A DNA stretch of 64,000 bases from Arcanobacterium buesumense (GTDB lineage: Bacteria; Actinomycetota; Actinomycetes; Actinomycetales; Actinomycetaceae), in NCBI RefSeq assembly GCF_012563545.1, contig NZ_CP050804.1, forward strand, positions 372,001-436,000, written 5' to 3'. The position numbers were made by a program, and so were the translations under genes. Within the stretch, counting starts at the first letter, position 1; each line of letters begins with the position of its first letter. This document shows positions 1 through 8,800 of the stretch, piece by piece. The notes under the pieces were generated by a model. That model saw only the letters and a program-made list of their open reading frames with translations. It was not told the DNA's origin and did not search any database.

Positions 1-2073
1 AAAGATATGCCAGTTATCTCTGAAGTCAACCTTTCACATAACTTGATTAAAGATCTTGGTACTTTGCCAGGTAAGCGTGGTACTCGCAAACTGAACTTAG
101 AGTACAACTTCATCACCAACCCAGAACAGCTTTTGCCATGGGCAAATAACATCGAGTTCGTTGATCAGATCAAGTTGGCGAACAATAAGTTTGATTATGC
201 GGGCTGGGAAAAGCTACGTCCTTTTACAACTGCTACCGATCGCTGGGGGGGGCCACGTAGGATTCTTGTCGGTTACCCAACCACTCCCGAACAGGCCAAG
301 GACTTAATGAATTCTTTGTCTGAAGCTGATGTTAAGGCTAAACATGATGCACGCGATGCTGAGATTGCAACTGAAATCGCACAAATTCAAGAGCAATTAG
401 AAGCTAAGCGTAAGGCTGAAGAGGAAGCCCGTAAGGCAGAAGAAGCGCGCCAAGCTGAGGAAGCCCGCAAAGCTGAGGAAGCCCGCAAGGCTGAAGAGGA
501 AGCTCGTAAGGCTGAAGAAGAGGCTAATAAGCTCGTCAAGGTCATTACGGGTAAGCTGAATTGGGGCGTCAAAGAATCTTTCCGCAAGTACATCACTGGT
601 CCTATCGCCAACGGTAAATGGGAACTTTCAGAGGGTGTTACCGGAACTTTCTCCTTCCCACTCAAGCCTGGGCAAGATATCATGCCATCAGATTTTATCG
701 AAGCTAACTTTAAGGGCAAAGTGCATTTCTCTGGCCACCATGGCTTGTTGGATTTGACGATTTCCAATCCAACTATCAAGAAGGAAGGCAACCAATGGAA
801 GCTCTATGCGACTGTTACATCGCTTCCATTCAATAAAGACGATGTACCAAAAGCGCTGGCAAATCCCCATGCTTTCAAGCCATCAGGAGATTTCTCTACC
901 ATGCGCGTTGCTATCGCAACATTGTCTGAGCCAAAGCGTACTGTCGTCACAGATTCAGCTCAACCAGAAATGGTTGCTGCTGCTTTCGCTCCTCGCTCTG
1001 CCGCTCCAAAAAAGGCAGTTGGGGAAAATGCCACGCTCACTTTTGCCACTGTAAAACTGACTGATGAAGGTGCACGAGCATTTTCTGATTTCTATGATCC
1101 GGGCTTAGTTATTGATCCGATCACAGTTAATGTCGCATCATCGTATGTGAAGCAGTCGGAAACTCCGGCTCCGGAAAAACAACTTCCAAGCGACGATAAT
1201 GATGGGGTGACACCATCAGAAGATACTCAGGATCAAGATCACAAGAACAACCATGATCCAGTTGCTCAAGATGACAAGAACAACCATGGTCCAGTTGCTC
1301 AAGATGACAAGCAGTCCACGCCGGAAGAAAGCACTGGAACTGAGACCAAGAATGAGGAAGTTAAGAAGTGCGCAGTAGATCCTTATAAGAAGCGCATCAC
1401 AAGTGGCAACCTTAGCTGGGGAGTGCGTAGCTCATTTACCACGTATATCCGTGGTTCGATTGCCCATGGCGGCTGGGAACTCAACGGTGCATCGTGGGAT
1501 GGTACAAACTTCAATTTCCCAGCAACTGGCGGTTTGTACAATACGTCAACGCGTACTGGAAATATCTACTACAGCGGAACTGTACACTTTACTGGACATG
1601 ATGGAATTCTCGATCTGACCATGTCAAACCCAAGCATTGCCATCAACGGCAACCGCGGATCGCTCTATATGACCGTGGCTGGTTCAGATATGAGTGGAAA
1701 TAAATTCCACCTTGGTCGGGTTAATTTTGCGACCATCTCTTTCAACGGTATCAACGTCACCGATGGTGCACTCAACTTCAGTGGTGCTTCAGTGAATCTG
1801 AGCGATGCAGGAGTCAAGGCTTTTGCTGGATTCTATCAGGCAGCTGAACAACTTGCGCCGATGTCTTCGTCGGTTAAACTCGTTCCAGCTACCGCTTGTG
1901 ATCCAAACACTGGTGAACTCATCGAATACGATGCCTTTGGTGGAAATCTGGCACAGACGGGTATTAGTGCACAAGGCCTCCTCGCAGTAGCCGTTATCGC
2001 ACTATTCGCCGGCCTGGGTGTGATAGGAACGCGTCGTCGAGAAAAAATCGACGCTATTGGTCGCCATAACTAA
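1..2073 (+). CDS. Cell-wall-anchored heme-binding protein with leucine-rich repeats and two HtaA domains (5' end outside window)
   Basis: The frame is open from the first base, so the true N-terminus lies upstream. Numbering from the ATG at base 7, residues 1-70 look like leucine-rich repeats (LSHNLIKDL, LNLEYNFI, IKLANNKF). Residues 120-175 are a charged Lys/Ala/Glu coiled coil. Two HtaA domains follow, at about 178-370 and 462-640, each with an LxWGVxxSF start, a Tyr-Ile-x-Gly segment and a GxVHFxGHxGxLDLTxSNP core; HtaA domains bind heme through Tyr and His residues. Between them is a hydrophilic linker with a repeated NNHxPVAQDDK unit. The C-terminus has LAQTG, a hydrophobic helix and a TRRREK tail, a sortase signal of the LAxTG kind. 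Inference: it captures heme at the wall and passes it to the HmuTUV transporter encoded directly downstream. LRR plus HtaA in one protein is unusual. Confidence 0.85.
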   Translation, partial: KDMPVISEVNLSHNLIKDLGTLPGKRGTRKLNLEYNFITNPEQLLPWANNIEFVDQIKLANNKFDYAGWEKLRPFTTATDRWGGPRRILVGYPTTPEQAKDLMNSLSEADVKAKHDARDAEIATEIAQIQEQLEAKRKAEEEARKAEEARQAEEARKAEEARKAEEEARKAEEEANKLVKVITGKLNWGVKESFRKYITGPIANGKWELSEGVTGTFSFPLKPGQDIMPSDFIEANFKGKVHFSGHHGLLDLTISNPTIKKEGNQWKLYATVTSLPFNKDDVPKALANPHAFKPSGDFSTMRVAIATLSEPKRTVVTDSAQPEMVAAAFAPRSAAPKKAVGENATLTFATVKLTDEGARAFSDFYDPGLVIDPITVNVASSYVKQSETPAPEKQLPSDDNDGVTPSEDTQDQDHKNNHDPVAQDDKNNHGPVAQDDKQSTPEESTGTETKNEEVKKCAVDPYKKRITSGNLSWGVRSSFTTYIRGSIAHGGWELNGASWDGTNFNFPATGGLYNTSTRTGNIYYSGTVHFTGHDGILDLTMSNPSIAINGNRGSLYMTVAGSDMSGNKFHLGRVNFATISFNGINVTDGALNFSGASVNLSDAGVKAFAGFYQAAEQLAPMSSSVKLVPATACDPNTGELIEYDAFGGNLAQTGISAQGLLAVAVIALFAGLGVIGTRRREKIDAIGRHN
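1237..1311 (+). repeat. Two tandem 33-bp repeats plus a partial third in the linker of the HtaA protein
   Basis: The unit at 1237-1269 is repeated at 1270-1302 with two mismatches, and a third copy begins at 1303 and stops after nine bases. In protein it gives two NNHxPVAQ units between the two heme-binding domains. It is a likely site of copy-number variation between strains, since the linker has no folded domain to preserve. Confidence 0.8.
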
Positions 2074-2103
2074 ATTGCGGCCTGGATAACAACGAAACAA
2101 AAC

Positions 2104-2133
2104 GGTGTGGAGTACAGCTGTGTACTCCACACC
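2104..2133. terminator. Perfect 12-bp hairpin between htaA-like gene and hmuT
   Basis: GGTGTGGAGTAC at 2104-2115 pairs perfectly with GTACTCCACACC at 2122-2133 around a 6-base loop. No T-run follows on the plus strand. On the minus strand the stem is followed by a GTTTTGTTTCG stretch. It may be a partial terminator or an mRNA processing/stability stem that lets the abundant wall protein be made in excess of the transporter. Confidence 0.5.
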
Positions 2134-2152
2134 GTCGTCCCGTGAGAAAGCT

Positions 2153-3223
2153 ATGAAACTTAAATTAACGGCAAGCGTAGCCACCCTTCTTCTCGCACTG
2201 AGTGCGTGTTCAACTCCAGTACACCCTCAAGAAGCACAACCAGATCCACAAGTAGAAGAAGCACAAACCAGCGCTGCGCCAACAAATCTGCCTAACCCGC
2301 ATGAAATTCAAGGTCTAACTGTGGTGCCAGATATTGATGATCCGCAGCCGCTAACAGAGGAATTTCCCCAGAAACTGCCGACGACTGTCACTGATGCTGA
2401 AGGCAATGACGTCACTATTACCGATACTTCGCGGATTCTGGCCATGGATCTGCCAGGAACTTTAAGCCGCACTGTTATCGCGCTTGGATATGGAAAGAAC
2501 CTCGTCGGACGTACCGTTTCATCAACCGAAAAGCAACTAGCTGACCTTCCTGTCGTAACTGAAAACGGTCATACCCTCAATACTGAAGCAATCCTTTCTC
2601 TTGAGCCTACCGTCATCCTTGTTGACCATAGCGTTGGTCCACCAGAAGCAATTGATCAATTACGTGCTTCTGGTATTCCACTCGTAGTGATCGATTCTGA
2701 GCGAGGTCTCGATAAAAACACCCCACTGATCATGTCCATCGCGCGTGCGTTGGGAAATGAAGCTGCCGGCAAAGCCCTTGCCGATCGTACGGAGAAAGAA
2801 ACAAACGAGGCACTTGAACAAATTCGCCAGTGGACACCAGAAAATCCAGTAGAAGCAGCATTTTTATACGTGCGTGGAACAGGCGGAGTGTTCTTCATTT
2901 TGGGATCAAAAGAAGGTGCAACAGAGCTTATTTCTGCGGTTGGCGCAAAAGACCTCGCTAGTGAACAAGGTATTACTGGGGTAACACCAGCAAATGCTGA
3001 GGCACTCGTGTCACTCAACCCCGAAGTCATTTTCACAATGAGCGCCGGATTGGAATCAACCAATGGTATGGAAGGCTTCCTAGCTCGTCCAGGAGTTTCC
3101 GAAACACGAGCCGGACAAAAGCAACGTGTCATCGCGATTCCAGACGGTTTATCATTATCCTTTGGGCCGCAAACTGGGCAAACGCTTTTGGCTGTAGCCC
3201 GCGCATTATATGGAGTCGAATAA
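2153..3223 (+). CDS. hmuT: Heme ABC transporter substrate-binding lipoprotein (HmuT-like)
   Basis: A 356-residue lipoprotein. The start at 2153 is chosen because it gives a proper signal peptide (MKLKLTASVATLLLALSAC) with lipobox LSAC and lipidated Cys19; a longer frame from GTG 2105 would add residues encoded by the upstream hairpin. After a Pro/Glu-rich linker the two-lobe periplasmic-binding fold of the FecB/HmuT family follows (ILAMDLPGTLSRTVIALGYG, LEPTVILVDHS, FILGSKEGATELISAVG, LNPEVIF). The family takes heme or siderophores and docks on a FecCD permease. Position between an HtaA surface protein and hmuU supports heme as substrate, as in the Corynebacterium hmu locus. Iron control by a DtxR-type regulator is expected, but I saw no DtxR box, and the operon promoter may lie outside the window. 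Confidence 0.87.
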   Translation: MKLKLTASVATLLLALSACSTPVHPQEAQPDPQVEEAQTSAAPTNLPNPHEIQGLTVVPDIDDPQPLTEEFPQKLPTTVTDAEGNDVTITDTSRILAMDLPGTLSRTVIALGYGKNLVGRTVSSTEKQLADLPVVTENGHTLNTEAILSLEPTVILVDHSVGPPEAIDQLRASGIPLVVIDSERGLDKNTPLIMSIARALGNEAAGKALADRTEKETNEALEQIRQWTPENPVEAAFLYVRGTGGVFFILGSKEGATELISAVGAKDLASEQGITGVTPANAEALVSLNPEVIFTMSAGLESTNGMEGFLARPGVSETRAGQKQRVIAIPDGLSLSFGPQTGQTLLAVARALYGVE

Positions 3224-3226
3224 ACA

Positions 3227-4276
3227 ATGGCACCTGCTACAGCGGGCTTTGCCCAGCGTAAAATGCGCATCACAATAACATTCGGAATCGTTATTGTAGC
3301 GCTGTTTTTATCAACCTTATTGTCCGCTCTTTTAGGACAGTATGCGGTGAGTGTAAGTGACGTTATTCGTTCACTACTTGCTCCGCTAGGTCTTACCGAT
3401 TACCCACAAGATCCGTTAGCGTTTTCGACGCTGTGGAACATTCGTTTTCCACGAATTTGTTTAGGAATATTGGTGGGGGCAGCGCTCGCTGTGGCAGGTG
3501 CAGTTATGCAGGCGGTTTTCTCCAATCCGCTTGCCGAACCAGGAATTATTGGTGTGTCATCAGGCGCATCAGTTGGAGCAGCACTCGCGCTCGTTTTTGC
3601 GCCGCATGCGTTAGCTGGTTTTTCTGTTCCACTTGCGGCGTTTGCCTCGGGATTAGCAGCGGCAGCGATTGTGTACATGTTGGCCCGTTCGCAGGGGAAA
3701 GCAGATGTTATCGTTCTTGTTTTAACGGGTATTGCAGTTACCGCAGTGTGCACAGCTTTAGCATCAATCGCTACCTATATTGCGCCGACGACGGCTCGCG
3801 ACCATATCGTGTTCTGGCAGATGGGATCGCTTAATGGTACCGTATGGGCGCACGTGTGGATTGTTGCCGTCGTCGTTATTATTGGTATCGTACTTTCCCT
3901 GACGTTATCGCAAAAACTCGATACGTTATCGTTAGGAGAACGCGCCGCCGGGCATGTGGGAATCAACGTACAGGGGCTGCGTTTAGCAGCCATTACATTG
4001 GCTACGCTTTTGACGGGTGCCGCCGTATCATATGCGGGTGTTATTGCCTTCGTCGGATTGATTGTCCCGCATGTGATGAGGCTAGCCCTCGGTCCTGTTA
4101 ACCGGATCTTGTTGCCGGCATCAATGTTTGCTGGCGCACTTCTTATTACGCTTTCGGATCTTGCTGCACGCACAATAATTCCGTTTGCTGATTTGCCCAT
4201 TGGCATCTTTACTGCGCTTGTTGGTGGGCCAACATTCTTTATCTTGTTGCGTACGCGACTACGGATGGGACGATAA
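3227..4276 (+). CDS. hmuU: Heme ABC transporter permease (FecCD family, HmuU-like)
   Basis: A 349-residue polytopic membrane protein of the FecCD/BtuC family, which usually has ten helices. Recognisable family blocks are LWNIRFPRICLGILVGAALA, GAVMQAVFSNPLAEPGIIGV with SSGASVGAALAL following, and a C-terminal GVIAFVGLIVPHVMRL that contacts the ATPase. It starts three bases after the hmuT stop and ends one base before the hmuV start, so the three genes are translated as one unit. Role: moves heme delivered by HmuT across the membrane. The substrate is inferred from context, because the family also carries siderophores and cobalamin. Confidence 0.9.
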   Translation: MAPATAGFAQRKMRITITFGIVIVALFLSTLLSALLGQYAVSVSDVIRSLLAPLGLTDYPQDPLAFSTLWNIRFPRICLGILVGAALAVAGAVMQAVFSNPLAEPGIIGVSSGASVGAALALVFAPHALAGFSVPLAAFASGLAAAAIVYMLARSQGKADVIVLVLTGIAVTAVCTALASIATYIAPTTARDHIVFWQMGSLNGTVWAHVWIVAVVVIIGIVLSLTLSQKLDTLSLGERAAGHVGINVQGLRLAAITLATLLTGAAVSYAGVIAFVGLIVPHVMRLALGPVNRILLPASMFAGALLITLSDLAARTIIPFADLPIGIFTALVGGPTFFILLRTRLRMGR

Positions 4277-4277
4277 C

Positions 4278-5057
4278 ATGTCTTCTATATATCGCCATGG
4301 CACGACTGCTATCAGCGTAGCAGGTATCAATTTTTCCTACGGTAGCCGCACTATTCTCAATGATGTGTCATTTACTGTTAACCACGGTGAAGTTGTTGGG
4401 CTGCTCGGGCCCAACGGTACGGGTAAATCCACATTAGTAGGTATTATGGCTGGCGATCTTGAACCTCAGTCTGGTTCGGTTGCCTATCATGGTAAGGCAC
4501 TGTCTGATTTTGCTCGGCGTGAGCTGGCTCAGACTCGTTCTGTTATGCCGCAGACAATTGAGTTTCCATTCTCATACATGGTTCATGACATTGTTGCTAT
4601 GGGACGCCAATGCTGGGATCCGGATCCACAAAAAGATAATGAGATCATTACTCAGTCCTTGATTAGTACTGATGTGGGCGGATTCGAAACTCGGGACGTC
4701 ACTCGACTCTCTGGCGGTGAGAAGGCGCGGGTGACATTAGCTCGCGTATTAGCACAAGAAGCAGGTGTTGTGTTTTTAGATGAACCAACTGCAGCATTGG
4801 ATATTGCTCATCAAGAACGCACGATGAAGATTTGCCGAGAACTGGCAGACTCCGGGCATGCAGTGATTGCAGTGATGCATGATTTACAGCTTGCTGGGGC
4901 GCATTGCGATCGGATAGCTCTGATGAGTCAAGGTTCGATTGCCGCTTATGATAGTCCAGATGTGGTGTTAAATAGCGAGCTACTTTCTCAGGTCTATGAT
5001 TGGCCGATTTCAGTGGCTCGAGTAGCCGATGGACGCTTAGTTATTTTGCCCCAGTAA
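4278..5057 (+). CDS. hmuV: Heme ABC transporter ATP-binding protein (HmuV-like)
   Basis: A 259-residue ABC ATPase. The start at ATG 4278, one base after the hmuU stop, is preferred; the same frame is open upstream to 4185 but only within hmuU. Walker A is GPNGTGKS (residues 44-51), the signature is LSGGEKARVTLARVL, Walker B is VVFLDEPTAALD, and a switch His sits in VIAVMHDLQLAG. This is the FepC/BtuD/HmuV class that energises FecCD permeases. It is the last gene of the plus-strand heme operon and is followed within four bases by a convergent gene. Confidence 0.88.
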   Translation: MSSIYRHGTTAISVAGINFSYGSRTILNDVSFTVNHGEVVGLLGPNGTGKSTLVGIMAGDLEPQSGSVAYHGKALSDFARRELAQTRSVMPQTIEFPFSYMVHDIVAMGRQCWDPDPQKDNEIITQSLISTDVGGFETRDVTRLSGGEKARVTLARVLAQEAGVVFLDEPTAALDIAHQERTMKICRELADSGHAVIAVMHDLQLAGAHCDRIALMSQGSIAAYDSPDVVLNSELLSQVYDWPISVARVADGRLVILPQ

Positions 5058-5060
5058 TTG

Positions 5061-5678
5061 TTACGATAGTTGGTCAGGTGAAGAAATCCCTAGCCAGGAA
5101 TGCCAGCCTTTGTGTAGTACGAGCCAGGCCATGAGACCGTATCCAGCTTGGCGCGGGGCATAGGTAGCATTCATGGACATATCTGTTATCCACTGCTCAT
5201 GGTTATAAAGTGGAGTAAAACAATCGACGAATGGAACATTGCGTCGGGTACACACATCTGCGAATGCTTGGCTTAGATCGTGTTGGTTTCGTTGTGGCTG
5301 ATCATTTCGCGGCGGTGGGCCGACGACGAACGGTGCTAATCCCAAACTCATCGCGTTATCTAAAATATTGGCAACATATAGACGTGAGCGAGCTAGTGAT
5401 AGGCCGTGATCGAGATCGTGTGAGCCAAGTCCAAGCACGAGTCGATTATCACCGCCACGATCCATTCGGGTAACGACGTCGTTTTCCCAGCGAGCTGCTA
5501 ACGCTTCAGTTCCTTCGCCTGGTGTTGCCAGTGTTAATGGCATAAGCGGAGGTTCGCAGGCAGTGCGTGCCATGACTCGGCCTGTCCACCCCAGGGCACG
5601 CGCGTCACCAAACCCGGCAACGAGTTCGTCACCGACGAACAAAATGCGCGTCGGGTGTTCTATGTTGTCTCTAGTCAT
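5061..5678 (-). CDS. SGNH/GDSL-hydrolase-like protein with altered catalytic blocks
   Basis: About 205 residues. ATG 5678 is preferred over ATG 5684 because GGAG lies eight bases before it. The fold signature of an SGNH hydrolase is visible, but the usual catalytic residues are not. Block I reads FVGDELVAG, so the GDS serine is Glu. The block III region reads GLGSHDL where GxND is usual. The C-terminal Asp-x-x-His is replaced by a YAPRQAGYG segment. The protein is therefore more likely a non-catalytic or differently acting member than a classic esterase. It is convergent with hmuV (3-bp gap) and shares orientation with kgd. Product and partner are unknown. Confidence 0.6.
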   Translation of the reverse strand: MTRDNIEHPTRILFVGDELVAGFGDARALGWTGRVMARTACEPPLMPLTLATPGEGTEALAARWENDVVTRMDRGGDNRLVLGLGSHDLDHGLSLARSRLYVANILDNAMSLGLAPFVVGPPPRNDQPQRNQHDLSQAFADVCTRRNVPFVDCFTPLYNHEQWITDMSMNATYAPRQAGYGLMAWLVLHKGWHSWLGISSPDQLS

Positions 5679-5804
5679 GGCCATTCTCCGAAGGTTGGAT
5701 TCAGATATTATTATCTATTGTCCTATCTTAGTTGGAGTATAAAGAAAACGCGGATTGAGTGCGCCATATATCAGAATCTCCACGGAAAATATCGCCTACT
5801 AACA

Positions 5805-8800
5805 TTACCGGGCAAATGCCTCATCGATTAATGTGGCGGCTTGTGCTTGGTGGATCTTTGCCAAGCCAGTCGCGGTAGAAGCAGTAGCTGGCCGAGAAAC
5901 TCGCCGGATATGCAAGCCCATCGGCATGAACATCTCCAATGCAAGATGCGGCCATGCGCCCTGGTTAGCAGGCTCGTCTTGGACCCACAGCACTTCTGCG
6001 TTTGGATATTTTGCCAGCTCAGCTGCTAACTCAGCTACTGGATGCGGATAAAGTTGTTCGAGGCGAATAATTGCCACTGAGGTGTCACCGTCGTTATCCC
6101 GGCGTTCAAGCAGATCATAGTAAAGACGACCAGTGCACAATAAGACTCGGGTGACGTTTAAGTCTGTACGATGTTCGCCAATAACAGGTTGGAAGGTGCC
6201 AGAGGTAAATTCCTCAACTGCAGATGTAGCCCCTTTACGGCGCAAGAGTTGCTTCGGGGTAATAGCGATCAATGGTTTGCGCGGGCGCTGGTAAGCCTGG
6301 CGGCGCAACATGTGGAAGTGATTGGCCGGAGTTGACGGCTGGGCTACGATCATATTGTTTTCCGCACACAACTGTAAGTAGCGTTCAATACGAGCCGAGG
6401 AATGATCCGGGCCCTGACCTTCATAACCGTGTGGCAACATGAGTACTAGTGAGGACTTTTGGTTCCACTTTTGTTCTGCGGAAGAGATGAATTCGTCGAT
6501 GACGGTTTGTGCGCCATTGGCAAAGTCGCCGAATTGGGCCTCCCATACGACAAGCGCATCAGGACGTTCAACTGAGTAACCATATTCGAACGCCATAACA
6601 GAATATTCAGAGAGTGCAGAATCGTAAATCTCGAATGGTGCTTGGTTATCGGTGAGATGATTAAGCGGAGTCCATTCCATACCAGTTCCTTCACCATGCA
6701 CGGTCGCGTGGCGTTGAACGAATGTACCACGGCGGACGTCCTGGCCAGACATGCGTACTGGAACTCCTTCGATAAGGAGCGATCCGAAAGCGAGAAGCTC
6801 TCCGAAGCCCCAATCGATATTGCCTTCACTGCACATGTGGTTGCGTTTGGCAAATAGTTGTGTGATTTTCTTGTGGGGTGTAAAGCCTTCAGGTACATGG
6901 ACGTGTGCTGCCCCAATACGGGCGATGATGTTAGCTGTCGTAGCACTTGTCCAGCCAAGCATGGTATCGGCGTCGTCGTCTTGTGAGTGTGGTTGGCCGA
7001 GGGATTGCGCAGCTTGCACTTCTGATTGTGTACGTGAGTTGGCGTTTTCTCGGACAGATTCTAGAGCCTCGGTCAACGTGTTGTGATATGTCGATTCGAG
7101 TTCGATGACTTCCTCTGCCGTCATGTCACCACGGCCGACTAATGCTTCGGCGTAAATGCGCCGAGTGGTGCGTTTCGAATCAACTAAAGAGTACATGACC
7201 GGCTGAGTCATCGAAGGGTCATCGCCTTCATTGTGGCCTCGTCGTCGATAACAAATGATGTCAACGATAACGTCTTTATGAAATGCTTGGCGATATTCTT
7301 GCGCCATGCGCGCCACTCGTGAAACGGCTTCTGGATCATCGCCGTTGACGTGGAAAATGGGGATTTGGAGACCTTTGGCGATATCGGTTGTGTATCGCGA
7401 AGAACGGCCAAGGGAGGGGGAGGTGGTAAAACCAATCTGGTTATTGACCACAATATGGATGGTTCCGCCATTTTTGTAGGCCGGTAATTGAGATAAATTG
7501 AAGACTTCCCAGACGACCCCTTGCCCGGAGAGTGAGGCATCACCATGGATGAGGATAGGTAAGACTGGATAGAACGTACCATCGACTCCCATTCGGTCAT
7601 GCTTGGCACGCACGATCCCTTGGACAACGCCGTCAGCGGCCTCAAGATGTGAGGGGTTTGCGGCTAGTGAAACACCCACATGGTCGCCATTTGGTGAGGT
7701 ATAGATACCTTCGGTCCCTAGATGGTATTTCACGTCACCAGATCCTTGTACGGATGATGGATCGATTCGGCCATCGAATTCGTTAAAGACTTGACCGTAG
7801 GATTTGCCAGCGATATTCGTTAAGACGTTGAGTCGGCCGCGGTGTGCCATACCGATGGTGACATCGGATAAACCAGATTCGGCAGCACCTTCAAGGATGG
7901 CGTCGAGTGCCGGAATGAGTGATTCTCCGCCTTCGAGGGAGAAGCGTTTTTGCCCGACATATTTTGTTTGTAAGAATGTTTCGAACGCTTCAGCTTGGTT
8001 CAGCTTTGTCAGAATCCGGCGGCGTTGTTGAATAGAGGCTGGTTGGGCAGGGCGTTCGAGCCGGTCTTGGAACCATTGGCGCTGGGCCGGATCGACGATA
8101 TGCATGTATTCGATACCTACTGTTTGGCAGTAGGCTTCGCGTAGCTGATCGAGAATTTCTCGTAGTGTTAGGTGGGAGGAGTGTGCAAAACCACCGGTGG
8201 GGAAAGAACGGTCGAGGTCCCACAAAGTCAATCCATAGGAACGTATTTCCAGATCGGGGTGGCGGCGGATGTGGTAGGAGAGTGGATCGGTATCTGCGAT
8301 GAGATGACCACGGGAGCGATAGGCGTGGATCAATTCAGCAATACGCGCTGGTTTACCGAGTTCTCGTTGCGCATCGTATTCGACGTCGGTTTCCCATACG
8401 AATGGTTTGTAAGGAATATGGAGAGCGACGCAGACGCGATCGTAGAAGCCGTCAAGACCGAGGAGTTTATGTTCGAGTAGCCGCAAGAATCGTCCGGAGG
8501 TTGCCCCTTGGATAACGCGATGATCGTAGGTTGAGGTGACGTGAACGACTTTTGACACTCCCATCCGGGCAAGTTGCGCTTCGGCTGTTCCGGCAAATGC
8601 TGGTGGGTAAACCATGGCGCCGACGCCGATAATAAGTCCTTGGCCTTTCATGAGGCGTGGTATGGAGTGGGTGGTTCCGAAACCGCCGGGATTGGTCAGC
8701 GAAGCAGTGGCTCCTTGATAATCCTCTATTGTTAGAGCATTATCGCGTCCGCGTGTGATGAGATCTTCGTAGGCGGTGAGAAACTCGGAGAAAGTCATAT

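Noticed and set aside
407-530. Short direct repeats rich in GAA/GCC near the left end, possible recombination site
   Set aside because: They are the coding repeats of the Lys/Ala/Glu coiled coil of the surface protein and need no other explanation.
2105-2152. Longer hmuT start at GTG 2105
   Set aside because: It would translate the hairpin and destroy the clear lipoprotein signal peptide beginning at 2153.
2656-3273. 205-codon antisense frame over hmuT
   Set aside because: Shadow of a real gene; no ribosome site and no recognisable motif.
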